DNA of 64,000 nt from Methylobacillus arboreus (GTDB lineage: Bacteria; Pseudomonadota; Gammaproteobacteria; Burkholderiales; Methylophilaceae), in the NCBI RefSeq assembly GCF_020532725.1, contig NZ_JAJAVC010000011.1, forward strand, positions 248,001 through 312,000, written 5' to 3'. The notes under the pieces are model-generated. The model worked only from the letters and a program-made list of their open reading frames with translations. It ran no database searches and was not told the DNA's origin. Below, piece by piece: positions 17,961 through 25,401 of this stretch (the first letter of the stretch is position 1; each line of letters starts with the position of its first letter). The translations under genes and the position numbers were made by a program.

Positions 17961-19919
17961 ATGACTAACAATAAGCTCGAACGTCATTTCCAGGCATATA
18001 CCGAATGGCGTAAGGCCTTGGTAGAAACGATCTGTGACTATCGCAACTGGCTGAACGAGCAGGAACTCAATGATGCGCAAATCGACCTGCGCCTGCAGCA
18101 ACTGTTGGAACGCTTGCGTGAGGACAAACTCAATGTTGCATTCGTGGCTGAATTTTCCCGTGGCAAATCAGAGTTGATCAACGCCATTTTCTTTTCGGCT
18201 TACGGGCAGCGTCTGCTGCCATCCAGCGCAGGGCGCACAACCATGTGTCCTACGGAGTTGTTGTACGACCCCTCCAAGCCAACCTCCCTCCAGCTTCTGC
18301 CGGTGGAAACCCGGACTTCGGATGCCACCACGACAGAATATAAGCGCTACCCTGATGAGTGGACCATCCTGCCGTTTGATGTCGCCGATAGCGACAACAT
18401 GGTCGAGGTATTCAAGGAAGTCAGCCGCACCAAGCGTGTGACGGTGGAAGAGGCGGAACGTTATGGCCTGTTTGATACCAATAGTGCAGATGATGCACTG
18501 GCCATCAATTCCGATGGTACCGTGGATATTCCCTGCTGGCGCTATGCGGTCATCAATTTTCCGCACCCCTTGCTGGAGCAGGGCCTGGTGATTCTGGATA
18601 CGCCCGGGCTCAATGCCATTGGTACCGAGCCGGAGCTCACCCTCAACATGTTGCCGAATGCGCATGCCGTGCTGTTTATCCTGGCGGCCGATACCGGGGT
18701 GACCAAGTCGGAGATTGATGTCTGGCGCCAGTACATCAGCGGAACGCGCTGGAAGCAAAAGGGCAGGCTGGCGGTATTGAACAAGATCGATGGGCTGTGG
18801 GATGAGCTGCGCAATGAGGCTGAAATCGGCCGCGAGATTGCCAAGCAAATATACTCCAGCGCCGAGCTGCTTGGTCTTGAGCAGGCCCAGATTTTCCCGA
18901 TTTCTGCACAGAAAGGCCTGTTGGCCAAGATTGCAGGGGACGATGCCTTGCTGACGCGTAGCGGTTTGCCAGCCCTGGAGAAGGCGCTTTCCGAAGAGTT
19001 GATTCCTTCCAAGCGCGAAATCGTTCGCGACAACACCATGAGCGAGATCAACGACCTGGTGAAAAATTCCAGCCTGATCCTGGATGCCCGTCTTGCCAGC
19101 CTCAACGAGCAGCTGGAAGAACTGCGCGGCTTGCGTGGCAAGAACGAGGACGTCATTGAGCACATGATGAACAAGGTCAAGGCGGACAAGGAAATTTTCG
19201 AGAAGGGCTTGCAGCGCTTTCAGGCGTTGCGTAGCGTATTCTCGCAGCAGACCAACAAGTTGTTCACCCTCTTAGGGATGGAGGCGCTGCGCGTGCAGGT
19301 GACCAACACCCGCAGTACCATGATTAACGCTAGCTTTACCAAGAGTATACGCAGTGCGATGGATGGCTTTTTTGCCGATCTGCGAGATCGTCTGGTGAAA
19401 TCCGAGACGCAGATTGACGAGATCAAGCGCATGATGGATGCCATGTATGAAAAGTTCGCCTTGGAACATGGTTTGCGCAAGGCCGAGCCGCCTGCATTTT
19501 CCACTCTGCGCTATCAGAAGGAGCTAGGCAAGCTCGAGCGCGCCTATCGTGAACAGTTCAATACCGCATTGAACATGATTACGAACGAAAAGATGACATT
19601 GACGTCTAAATTCTTTGAGACACTGGCGAGCCGCGTGATTCATGTATACGAAGTAGCGAACCACGATGTGGAGAATTGGCTCAAGGCGGTGATTGCGCCG
19701 ATGGAGTCGCAGGTGCGCGAACATCAGCTGCAATTGCGGCGGCGGCTTGAAAGCATCAAGCGCATCTATAAGGCAACCGACACCCTCGAAGACCGCATCG
19801 GTGAGCTGGAGGCGATTGAGAAAAGTATCAAGGGCCAGATGGCAGACCTCAAGGTGCTGCGCCAGCATATGCACAACGCCCTGATTTTTGAAGAGATAAC
19901 GGAGGAAGTGGCGGCATGA
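17961..19919 (+). CDS. Dynamin-like GTPase
   Basis: A 652-residue large GTPase of the dynamin superfamily. G1 is VAEFSRGKSELINAIF (about residues 53-68), which carries the dynamin-type E-x-S-x-G-K-S; the switch region holds GRTTMCPTELLY; G3 is LDTPGLNAIG, G4 LNKIDGLW. The rest is long helical coiled coil (for example SLNEQLEELRGLRGKNEDVIEHM in parts) ending in LEDRIGELEAIEKSIKGQMADLK. Such proteins bind and reshape membranes; no transmembrane span is obvious. The last codons overlap the ccoS ATG (ATGA), an unexpected pairing that suggests a link to cytochrome oxidase assembly or to the inner membrane (inference). No second dynamin partner is adjacent. Confidence 0.9.
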   Translation: MTNNKLERHFQAYTEWRKALVETICDYRNWLNEQELNDAQIDLRLQQLLERLREDKLNVAFVAEFSRGKSELINAIFFSAYGQRLLPSSAGRTTMCPTELLYDPSKPTSLQLLPVETRTSDATTTEYKRYPDEWTILPFDVADSDNMVEVFKEVSRTKRVTVEEAERYGLFDTNSADDALAINSDGTVDIPCWRYAVINFPHPLLEQGLVILDTPGLNAIGTEPELTLNMLPNAHAVLFILAADTGVTKSEIDVWRQYISGTRWKQKGRLAVLNKIDGLWDELRNEAEIGREIAKQIYSSAELLGLEQAQIFPISAQKGLLAKIAGDDALLTRSGLPALEKALSEELIPSKREIVRDNTMSEINDLVKNSSLILDARLASLNEQLEELRGLRGKNEDVIEHMMNKVKADKEIFEKGLQRFQALRSVFSQQTNKLFTLLGMEALRVQVTNTRSTMINASFTKSIRSAMDGFFADLRDRLVKSETQIDEIKRMMDAMYEKFALEHGLRKAEPPAFSTLRYQKELGKLERAYREQFNTALNMITNEKMTLTSKFFETLASRVIHVYEVANHDVENWLKAVIAPMESQVREHQLQLRRRLESIKRIYKATDTLEDRIGELEAIEKSIKGQMADLKVLRQHMHNALIFEEITEEVAA

Positions 19920-20122
19920 ACCTATCAAGCCTACTGTTGCAGCTCGGCCTGACGTTTGTTTTTATCGGTTTTGCCGCAGTAGGGATTCTATGGGCGATCA
20001 AGAGTGGTCAGTACGACGACCTTGAAGGCCCTGCGCAGCGCATCCTGATGGACGACGATGACCCCATGATTCCATTTAACCACTTGAAGCCTGGGGCTAA
20101 TCCGAATAAAATCGGCAAATAA
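19916..20122 (+). CDS. ccoS: CcoS, cbb3-type cytochrome oxidase assembly protein
   Basis: A 68-residue protein with one membrane span (LLLQLGLTFVFIGFAAVGILW) followed by the CcoS hallmark WAIKSGQYDDLEGPAQRILM-DDDD (about residues 26-49). CcoS is needed for cofactor insertion into cbb3 oxidase. It normally ends a ccoGHIS operon; here none of ccoN, O, P, Q, G, H or I is present in the window. It is instead fused by overlap to the dynamin-like GTPase gene and followed by a 43-codon membrane-peptide gene. Confidence 0.88.
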   Translation: MNLSSLLLQLGLTFVFIGFAAVGILWAIKSGQYDDLEGPAQRILMDDDDPMIPFNHLKPGANPNKIGK

Positions 20123-20139
20123 CTTGCTGGGGAATTTTA

Positions 20140-20271
20140 ATGGGTACTACAAATCAGGCAGATGAAGGGATCAAGTCTTATTTCACTTTCGAGAACTTTC
20201 CGCTGACGATCACGATTGGTTTGATTGCCATGTCTTGGTTGAGCGCATTATCGGTGATCTTTTTCGGTTAA
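20140..20271 (+). CDS. 43-residue single-span membrane peptide
   Basis: ATG 20140 opens a 43-codon frame ending TAA at 20269-20271: a polar N-terminus (MGTTNQADEGIKSYFTFENF) and one hydrophobic span (PLTITIGLIAMSWLSALSVI) ending FFG. GGGG at 20129-20132 lies seven bases before the ATG. It is 17 bases from ccoS, in the same direction, and is followed by a strong terminator, so it is the last member of the GTPase-ccoS transcript. I recognise no family; small single-span subunits or assembly factors are common around cbb3 oxidases, which is only a contextual hint. Confidence 0.65.
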   Translation: MGTTNQADEGIKSYFTFENFPLTITIGLIAMSWLSALSVIFFG

Positions 20272-20292
20272 GCGGACAGACACTATTTCAAT

Positions 20293-20320
20293 AAAAAAGG
20301 CTGCAATTGCAGCCTTTTTT
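20293..20320. terminator. Bidirectional terminator between the ccoS operon and rpoH
   Basis: A perfect 28-base palindrome: six A, GGCTGCAATTGCAGCC, six T. It has a T run on both strands, so it can end the plus-strand operon and the minus-strand rpoH transcript, whose stop codon is at 20339. Confidence 0.92.
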
Positions 20321-20338
20321 ATTGCGTGGGTTTGAGCT

Positions 20339-21193
20339 TTAGGCCGGGCGTAAAAAGCCTTTCATCTGCTTCATTGCCTTTTGCTCGATCTGACGGATAC
20401 GCTCCGCGGATACGCCAAACTCTTCTGCCAAGTCATGCAGGGTGGCACCGCTGCCTTCCTGAAGCCAGCGCGCCTCTACGATGCGGCGGCTGCGGTCATC
20501 CAGCTTGGCAAGTGCTGTGGACAAGCCCGAGGCCTGCAACTGCTCGCTTTCCTGCTCGGCCAGAATCTCGGAAGGTTCGGCATGCGATGCCTGTAAATAG
20601 GAGATTGGGCTGAACACATCCTCGTTGTCGTCATCCGCATTGCCTTCGAGGGAAATCTCATGCCCGGACATGCGCGACTCCATCTCCAGCACTTCCTCGG
20701 GCTTGACGTTAAGCTCACGGGCAATATGGGCCACTTCCTCTGATTGCAGGCTGGCGGATTGTCCACTCTTCATGCTGCGCAAGTTGAAGAACAGCTTGCG
20801 TTGTGCCTTGGTGGTGGCAACCTTGACCAGACGCCAGTTGCGCACGATGTATTCATGAATCTCGGCTTTGATCCAGTGCATCGCGAATGAAACCAGGCGT
20901 ACGCCACGCTCAGGGTCAAAGCGGCGTACAGCTTTCATGAGACCGATATTACCTTCCTGGATCAGGTCCGACTGCGGCAGGCCATAGCCTGAATAGTTGC
21001 GGGCGATGCTGGCAACCAGGCGCAAGTGTGAGACGACCAGTGTCTTGGCCGCATCAAGGTCGTTTTCCTTGTTGAGGCGGGTTGCCAACTTGTATTCTTC
21101 TTCTGCGCTGAGCAGGGGGAAGCTCTTGATCATACGCATGTATTGATCAAGGCTGTCAGATGATATTGCTGGTAATGTCATGGTGTTGGTCAT
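20339..21193 (-). CDS. rpoH: RNA polymerase heat-shock sigma factor RpoH (sigma-32)
   Basis: A 284-residue sigma factor. Region 2 is clear (LVVSHLRLVASIARNYSGYG; QEGNIGLMKAVRRFDPERG; RLVSFAMHWIKAEIHEYIVR), followed by the sigma-32-specific RpoH box QRKLFFNLR, and region 4 with ATLHDLAEEFGVSAERIRQIEQKA. The start ATG at 21193 is preceded by GAGAGG; in-frame ATGs at 21211 and 21232 are less likely, the latter because translation would then begin inside the CIRCE element. In many proteobacteria rpoH lies beside ftsYEX; here ftsYEX is 37 kb away. Confidence 0.97.
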   Translation of the reverse strand: MTNTMTLPAISSDSLDQYMRMIKSFPLLSAEEEYKLATRLNKENDLDAAKTLVVSHLRLVASIARNYSGYGLPQSDLIQEGNIGLMKAVRRFDPERGVRLVSFAMHWIKAEIHEYIVRNWRLVKVATTKAQRKLFFNLRSMKSGQSASLQSEEVAHIARELNVKPEEVLEMESRMSGHEISLEGNADDDNEDVFSPISYLQASHAEPSEILAEQESEQLQASGLSTALAKLDDRSRRIVEARWLQEGSGATLHDLAEEFGVSAERIRQIEQKAMKQMKGFLRPA

Positions 21194-21221
21194 GTTTGAA
21201 ACCTCTCTCATGAAAATGATT

Positions 21222-21248
21222 CTAGCACTCACTCTTTGAGAGTGCTAG
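21222..21248. promoter_or_regulatory. CIRCE operator (HrcA site) upstream of rpoH
   Basis: CTAGCACTC - nine bases - GAGTGCTAG, a perfect 9-9-9 inverted repeat that differs from the CIRCE consensus (TTAGCACTC-N9-GAGTGCTAA) only in the outermost pair. It lies 28 bases upstream of the chosen rpoH start. HrcA binding here would repress the sigma-32 gene at normal temperature. HrcA/CIRCE control of rpoH has been predicted for betaproteobacteria before. Confidence 0.92.
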
Positions 21249-21312
21249 CGTAAAAAAGTTTCGCTGCCGGAGTTGGATAATATTCCGTGACATGAAAGTT
21301 CTTAAATCCAAT

Positions 21313-21924
21313 TTACTGCTGTAGCCCTTCCAGCAACGTTCTAAGGGCGGCCTCAGCTGCATTTTCGCCTACCTTTTCCTTAAGTAACAGCCCATCAATG
21401 GAAAGTAGGGTAAGTCCATGCACTTGTGCCCAGCACGCAGCTGCTTGTGCCTCTACAGGCTTTTTCTTGAAGGCTCCCACAATTTGCCCGCGCCTCAAAA
21501 TATCAAGCAACACACCTAACGTTGACATTGCTCTTTCGTTTAAGTGCACCTGGTTGGGTTTGACGCCCGCATCTGAGCTAAACATTAATTTGTAATGTGA
21601 AGGATTTGTTTCGCCGAACTGGATATAAGCCCTCGATGCTGAAGATAGCTGCTTGATGGGCGAGTCCGGAAAAGGGGCGATTGAATTTTCCAGGTCTGCC
21701 CGTAGTTGGTCGAACCCGATTAATGCCAGTTCCGCCAGCAAGGCACTCTTGTCCGGGAAGTGCTTGTATGGTGCGGCATGGCTGACCTCGGCCCGCCTGG
21801 CTATTTCGCGTAATGTGAATTGCCATCCCTCGCTTTCTCTCAGCATCTGAAGCGCCGTTTCAATAATGGTTCTCTTCAGGTCTCCATGATGATAGGGGCG
21901 CTTTATCTCATTCATTTCAGACAT
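21313..21924 (-). CDS. TetR/AcrR family transcriptional regulator
   Basis: A 203-residue regulator. The N-terminus has the helix-turn-helix FTLREIARRAEVSHAAPYKHF (shown by parts: LREIARRAEVS, APYKHFPDKSALL) after RPYHHGDLK, the signature of the TetR group with a WHG-type ligand domain. The frame is open far upstream, but ATG 21924 with AAGGAAG ten bases ahead is the sensible start. It is divergent from the aldehyde dehydrogenase gene, with matching palindromes in the gap, so it probably represses that gene and itself and is released by an aldehyde or aromatic ligand (inference). Confidence 0.9.
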   Translation of the reverse strand: MSEMNEIKRPYHHGDLKRTIIETALQMLRESEGWQFTLREIARRAEVSHAAPYKHFPDKSALLAELALIGFDQLRADLENSIAPFPDSPIKQLSSASRAYIQFGETNPSHYKLMFSSDAGVKPNQVHLNERAMSTLGVLLDILRRGQIVGAFKKKPVEAQAAACWAQVHGLTLLSIDGLLLKEKVGENAAEAALRTLLEGLQQ

Positions 21925-21996
21925 GCTGCACAGCTTCCTTGAAAGTTTTGAATAATCTTTGCCCGACTGTCTTCTTGAATTATACGCATCCTGCCA

Positions 21997-22060
21997 TATG
22001 TTTTCATTGAAAACATAGTTGACAGTGTAAACATATGGCGTACAATGTTCTATGTTTACA
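21997..22060. promoter_or_regulatory. Palindromic operators between tetR and the aldehyde dehydrogenase gene
   Basis: Two inverted repeats with related half-sites: TATGTTTTCA-T-TGAAAACATA at 21997-22017 (perfect, 21 bases), and TGTAAACATA (22026-22035) facing TATGTTTACA (22051-22060). A further half-site-like AGAAACAT lies at 22063-22070. They sit centrally in the 208-base divergent gap, as expected for TetR operators. Confidence 0.65.
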
Positions 22061-22132
22061 TGAGAAACATTGAATGTCCTTATGTGCTCTGAGTAATTCA
22101 CTGAAATCATTTTTGAATTAAGGAGAATGGAA

Positions 22133-23563
22133 ATGAGCTTTCCTACTGATCTGCAGCCTGAAGTTGGGCTTTTGAATGATTGCCTACTAAGGCAACGGGC
22201 CGCGTTTTTGAAAGAAAGCCCTCCCACGTTGGCCGAACGTCGGGCCAAGCTAAAGAAATTGCGGGGCGCCATTCTTGCCCGCAAGCCCGAGATCGAGAGG
22301 GCCTTGATCGCTGATTTCGGCAATCGCGCATCCCATGAAACGGCCATCATGGAGGTCATGACGATGATTCAGGGAATTGATTATCTTCATGCCAATCTAC
22401 GACGCTTCATGCGTCCGCAAAAAAGGCACGTGCCGCTGCCTTTCCAGCCGGCGAATGCTTATGTCGCCTATCAGCCATTGGGGGTCATCGGTATCATGTC
22501 TCCCTGGAATTATCCCATCGCGTTGGCGCTCATGCCGCTGGCGACTGCCATTGCAGCGGGAAATCGCGCGATGATCAAGCCATCTGAAATGACGCCTGTT
22601 TCCAGCTCCTTGATAACCCAGATGCTGGGCGAGATTTTCACGGTGGAGGAAGTGGCGGTGTTTACCGGCGATGCAACAGTAGGAGCGGCTTTTTCAAAAC
22701 TTGCTTTCGATCACCTATTCTTTACTGGTAGCACCCAAGTTGGCCGTATGGTCATGAAAGCCGCCAGCGAAAATTTGGTGCCTGTCACGCTTGAGCTTGG
22801 CGGAAAATCACCTGTCATTATTGCGCCCAATCATCCGCTGGAGCATGCCGCCAGGGAAATTGCGCAGGGAAAGTTGGCCAACTGCGGACAAACATGCATT
22901 GCTCCAGATTACGTGATGGTGCATGAAAGCCAGGCCGATCAATTCTTGCAAGCCTATGATCATGCCGTTCGCAAGTTTTATCCGGCAGGACCCTTATCGG
23001 ATCAATACACCTCCATCATCAACGAGCATCACTTCAGGCGGCTTTCCAGCCTGGTCGACGATGCCCGCGACAAGAAAGCGAGAGTTGTCGAAGTAGGCAT
23101 AAACCCACATGAGGCAGTACAACGTCCCCATAGCCTCCCGCCGGTGGTTGTGCTGGATGTGTCTGATGAGATGAGTATCATGCAGGAGGAAATCTTCGGG
23201 CCGCTCTTGCCTGTGGTGACTTACCAAGATATCGAGGGCGCAATTGCCTTTGTCAATGCCCGCCCGCGACCTTTGGCGCTCTACTATTTTGGTGACGACA
23301 ATGATGACCGGCAAAAAGTCATGACACGAACAACCTCTGGAAATCTCACGATCAATACCACCATATTGCATTATGCGCTGGATGATTTGCCGTTCGGCGG
23401 AGTGGGGCCGAGCGGCATCGGCGCATATCATGGGGTTGAAGGATTTAAATCCATGAGCCATGCAAAAGGAACGCTAGTGTTCAGACGATGGAATATGAGC
23501 AATTTACTGAAGCCGCCTTTTGGAACTTTGGCTGACCTTGTCTTAAAGGTGATGTTGCGATAG
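22133..23563 (+). CDS. Coniferyl-aldehyde-dehydrogenase-type NAD(P) aldehyde dehydrogenase
   Basis: A 476-residue class-3-like aldehyde dehydrogenase that oxidises an aldehyde to the acid. Cofactor and catalytic motifs are intact: PWNYPIALALMPLATAIAAGN, FTGSTQVGR, the catalytic glutamate in LELGGKSP and the nucleophilic cysteine in NCGQTCIAPDY. The N-terminal LLRQRAAFLKESPPTLAERR and C-terminal GVEGFKSMSHAKG... VLKVMLR resemble coniferyl aldehyde dehydrogenases; the true substrate is not shown. AAGGAG lies seven bases before ATG 22133; ATG 22127 is too close to it. Control by the divergent TetR protein is likely. Confidence 0.9.
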   Translation: MSFPTDLQPEVGLLNDCLLRQRAAFLKESPPTLAERRAKLKKLRGAILARKPEIERALIADFGNRASHETAIMEVMTMIQGIDYLHANLRRFMRPQKRHVPLPFQPANAYVAYQPLGVIGIMSPWNYPIALALMPLATAIAAGNRAMIKPSEMTPVSSSLITQMLGEIFTVEEVAVFTGDATVGAAFSKLAFDHLFFTGSTQVGRMVMKAASENLVPVTLELGGKSPVIIAPNHPLEHAAREIAQGKLANCGQTCIAPDYVMVHESQADQFLQAYDHAVRKFYPAGPLSDQYTSIINEHHFRRLSSLVDDARDKKARVVEVGINPHEAVQRPHSLPPVVVLDVSDEMSIMQEEIFGPLLPVVTYQDIEGAIAFVNARPRPLALYYFGDDNDDRQKVMTRTTSGNLTINTTILHYALDDLPFGGVGPSGIGAYHGVEGFKSMSHAKGTLVFRRWNMSNLLKPPFGTLADLVLKVMLR

Positions 23564-23679
23564 CCAGGTGGGAATTATTGCCAAGGGTCGGTGGGAGAGA
23601 AAAGGGTGCCTTTCTCGTCAAACTGCTCCTTGTCGTTATTTTCTTGTAATCGGCGCGGCTGAAGAGATAAAGGTGTAGC

Positions 23680-23697
23680 ATATACAAGTCTGTATAT
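23680..23697. promoter_or_regulatory. Palindrome matching the mxaR operator candidate
   Basis: ATATACA-AGTC-TGTATAT, with the same arms and spacer length as 7498-7515 before mxaR. It ends 17 bases before the ATG of the DUF2380-like gene. Confidence 0.55.
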
Positions 23698-23714
23698 TGC
23701 AAGGTAGTGCTGTT

Positions 23715-24242
23715 ATGTATCGCTTGTTCTTGAGATTTATTGTATTTCTTTTTTGCATCAATATGGTCGTCCCTGCAGCAGCAGGGGAAGGGCTTCCCTC
23801 TGTCATGTTTACCGAATTTCAGCTTGATGATCGCACTGGTCTGCCTGACCCTCCGGAAGAGCTTGCACGTATTCAGCTCTTGACTGAGACTTTTGAGCAA
23901 ATGCTTGCTGAAAAGGGTGTGAAGGTAATCCCTGCCAATGATGAGCTCAAAAATATCATCGCCAGTCAATCTTCTAATTATCTGTATGACCATCCTGATC
24001 TGGCTGCTTCAACAGCAAAAGCCTCCGGGGTGAAGTATTTGATTATTGCGGTGGCTTTCAAGCCTACTTATCTCTTTGTATATCCGCGATTGCTCCTGGT
24101 TGATGTCAATACTGGAAAAGTCATGATGTCGAAATCAGCCCAGCTCGAAAGCTCCTGGACTGACAAGGGTACGACTATCAATATGGGGAAAAAGCTGGCG
24201 CAAGCGCTTAAGGACAGGATTGACCAAGCCGAGCAAGAGTGA
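23715..24242 (+). CDS. Exported DUF2380/DUF3280-like protein
   Basis: A 175-residue exported protein. Residues 1 to about 23 form a signal peptide (MYRLFLRFIVFLFCINMVVP, then AAAGEG). The mature part has SVMFTEFQLDDRTGLPDPPE, HPDLAASTAKASGVKYLIIAV and LLLVDVNTGKVMMSK by segments, with the look of the DUF2380/DUF3280 fold, in which an alpha/beta domain recalls penicillin-binding-protein activator LpoB-like proteins. I cannot assign a reaction. The shared palindrome with mxaR suggests a link to methanol metabolism (inference). ATG 23715 follows AAGGTAG by seven bases. Confidence 0.75.
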   Translation: MYRLFLRFIVFLFCINMVVPAAAGEGLPSVMFTEFQLDDRTGLPDPPEELARIQLLTETFEQMLAEKGVKVIPANDELKNIIASQSSNYLYDHPDLAASTAKASGVKYLIIAVAFKPTYLFVYPRLLLVDVNTGKVMMSKSAQLESSWTDKGTTINMGKKLAQALKDRIDQAEQE

Positions 24243-24480
24243 AGCGCTTTAGTTTGGGATTTTTGATTACCGAGATCCACGCCTGTACTGTTGCCTTCAT
24301 TGCTCCATAATGAGGATGGTGTTGTACCTGCGATTCTCGCTTGTGCTTGAGTAAAGCTGTTGGAGATAATGAGACTAGTGCTCGTGACATATTTCTGTCA
24401 TGCCAGTGACATGTAGCTGAGTTAATTTTCCTACAGATTGGTCCGTAATGGGACGTTGAATTTAATCAAGGAGGATTGTC

Positions 24481-24753
24481 GTGAAATTTCATACATGCAA
24501 TGCGCAGTATCTGGAAAAGGCCCGGGAATTGAGTGACAAAAAAGCGGAACGCTTGATGTCGCGCATGAGTGTCCATTTGCATGCCCAGCTGATGCAGGAG
24601 GGCTATTCGCCGGTGCAGATCATGGCAATACAGCTAGAAATCGAGGATGAACAATTAAGTGAGTGGCGTGAGCGTGTGGCGCAAGTGCGTGAGCAGGAGA
24701 AACAGTGGCTGGTGCAAAACGCACACTTGGCGAATAGAACCTCTGTCAATTAA
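24481..24753 (+). CDS. Small hypothetical protein, helical
   Basis: A 90-residue soluble protein starting at GTG 24481, with AAGGAGG at 24469-24475 giving a strong ribosome site. It is mostly charged helix (KARELSDKKAERLMSRMSVH; LEIEDEQLSEWRERVAQVRE). I recognise no family. The 238 bases before it (24243-24480) hold no clear gene; TGACA/TGTCA repeats near 24386-24415 are the only structure seen. No terminator follows directly. Confidence 0.7.
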   Translation: MKFHTCNAQYLEKARELSDKKAERLMSRMSVHLHAQLMQEGYSPVQIMAIQLEIEDEQLSEWRERVAQVREQEKQWLVQNAHLANRTSVN

Positions 24754-25012
24754 CGGAGCACTCTGAGTTTTTGCTTTTTTGTTGATGCTGGCTGGGAAGC
24801 AGGAGGAAAGGGTGACGTTGCATAATATTCTTGATAAGGAGATAAATGTCTCTTTATGGAGACGGTTTAATTAATTTAAAAAACAATAGGTTAGTTAAAA
24901 TTTCTCATAAAGTGGTGAGAATTGGTGTCTCAAATTTGAGACAGATTAAGGTTTGGGAATATCAGATGGATTGGTTTAAAGTATATATAAATCAATAATT
25001 TATAATAATTGG

Positions 25013-25137
25013 CATGAAGAGTGCTTTATATGAGCTGAAGTACAAGCCCGTTAATAGGGCTGCTTTACGAGTCCAAGCCATCCCCCCCTGGCGGAAGACT
25101 CAAAATCCAACGCCGGGCTTTATGCCCGGCGTTTTTA
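25013..25137 (+). ncRNA. Candidate small RNA with C-rich hairpin loop
   Basis: TATAAT at 25001-25006 could serve as -10, with transcription starting near 25013; no good -35 is seen. The transcript would hold a hairpin AGCCC-N7-GGGCT (25045-25061), a second GCCA-TCCCCCCC-TGGC (25077-25092) with a C-only loop, and end in a strong terminator at 25109-25137. There is no open reading frame of note. The C-rich loop could pair with G-rich ribosome sites, as known for some bacterial small RNAs; this is inference. The preceding 24754-25000 is AT-rich and otherwise empty. Confidence 0.4.
25109..25137 (+). terminator. Strong Rho-independent terminator with no gene before it
   Basis: AACGCCGGGC-TTTAT-GCCCGGCGTT followed by TTT. 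The T run is on the plus strand only, yet the nearest plus-strand gene ends at 24753 and the following gene is on the minus strand. This is what suggests the small RNA. Confidence 0.9.
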
Positions 25138-25169
25138 TTTCTATTTTGCCTTGTGCGCGCGTAGCAGCA

Positions 25170-25388
25170 TCAAGTTGATGTTTGTCGCAATGGATCCAAT
25201 AATGGCTTGAGGCCATTGTGATCCAGCTCTTGCATCAAGGTCAGCAACCTTCCTATTTCGCCCGGCGGAAAGCCATTGCGCGCAAACCAGTTGAGATAGT
25301 TGCCCGGCAAGTCGGCAATCAGCCTGCCTTTGTATTTGCCATAGGGCATGGTGCGGGTAACCAGGAGTTCGAGGTCTTTTGTTTGCAT
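25170..25388 (-). CDS. DUF3820-like small protein
   Basis: A 72-residue protein: MPYGKYKGRLIADLPGNYLNW (by segments MPYGKYKG and DLPGNYLNWFARNGFPPG) is the hallmark of DUF3820. A homologue has been called a quorum-sensing-regulated virulence factor, but the molecular role is unknown. ATG 25388 is preferred over an in-frame upstream start at 25415, which would overlap the next gene. It lies 13 bases downstream of the gene at 25402 and is probably cotranscribed. Confidence 0.8.
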   Translation of the reverse strand: MQTKDLELLVTRTMPYGKYKGRLIADLPGNYLNWFARNGFPPGEIGRLLTLMQELDHNGLKPLLDPLRQTST

Positions 25389-25401
25389 GGGGTTATTTCT
25401 C

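Noticed and set aside
21925-22359. Long N-terminal extension of the TetR frame into the aldehyde dehydrogenase gene
   Set aside because: It runs antisense through the dehydrogenase start and the operator region; a good ribosome site and the family-typical N-terminus support 21924.
24386-24415. Repeated TGACA/TGTCA motifs before the gene at 24481
   Set aside because: Five-base units with uneven spacing could easily arise by chance.
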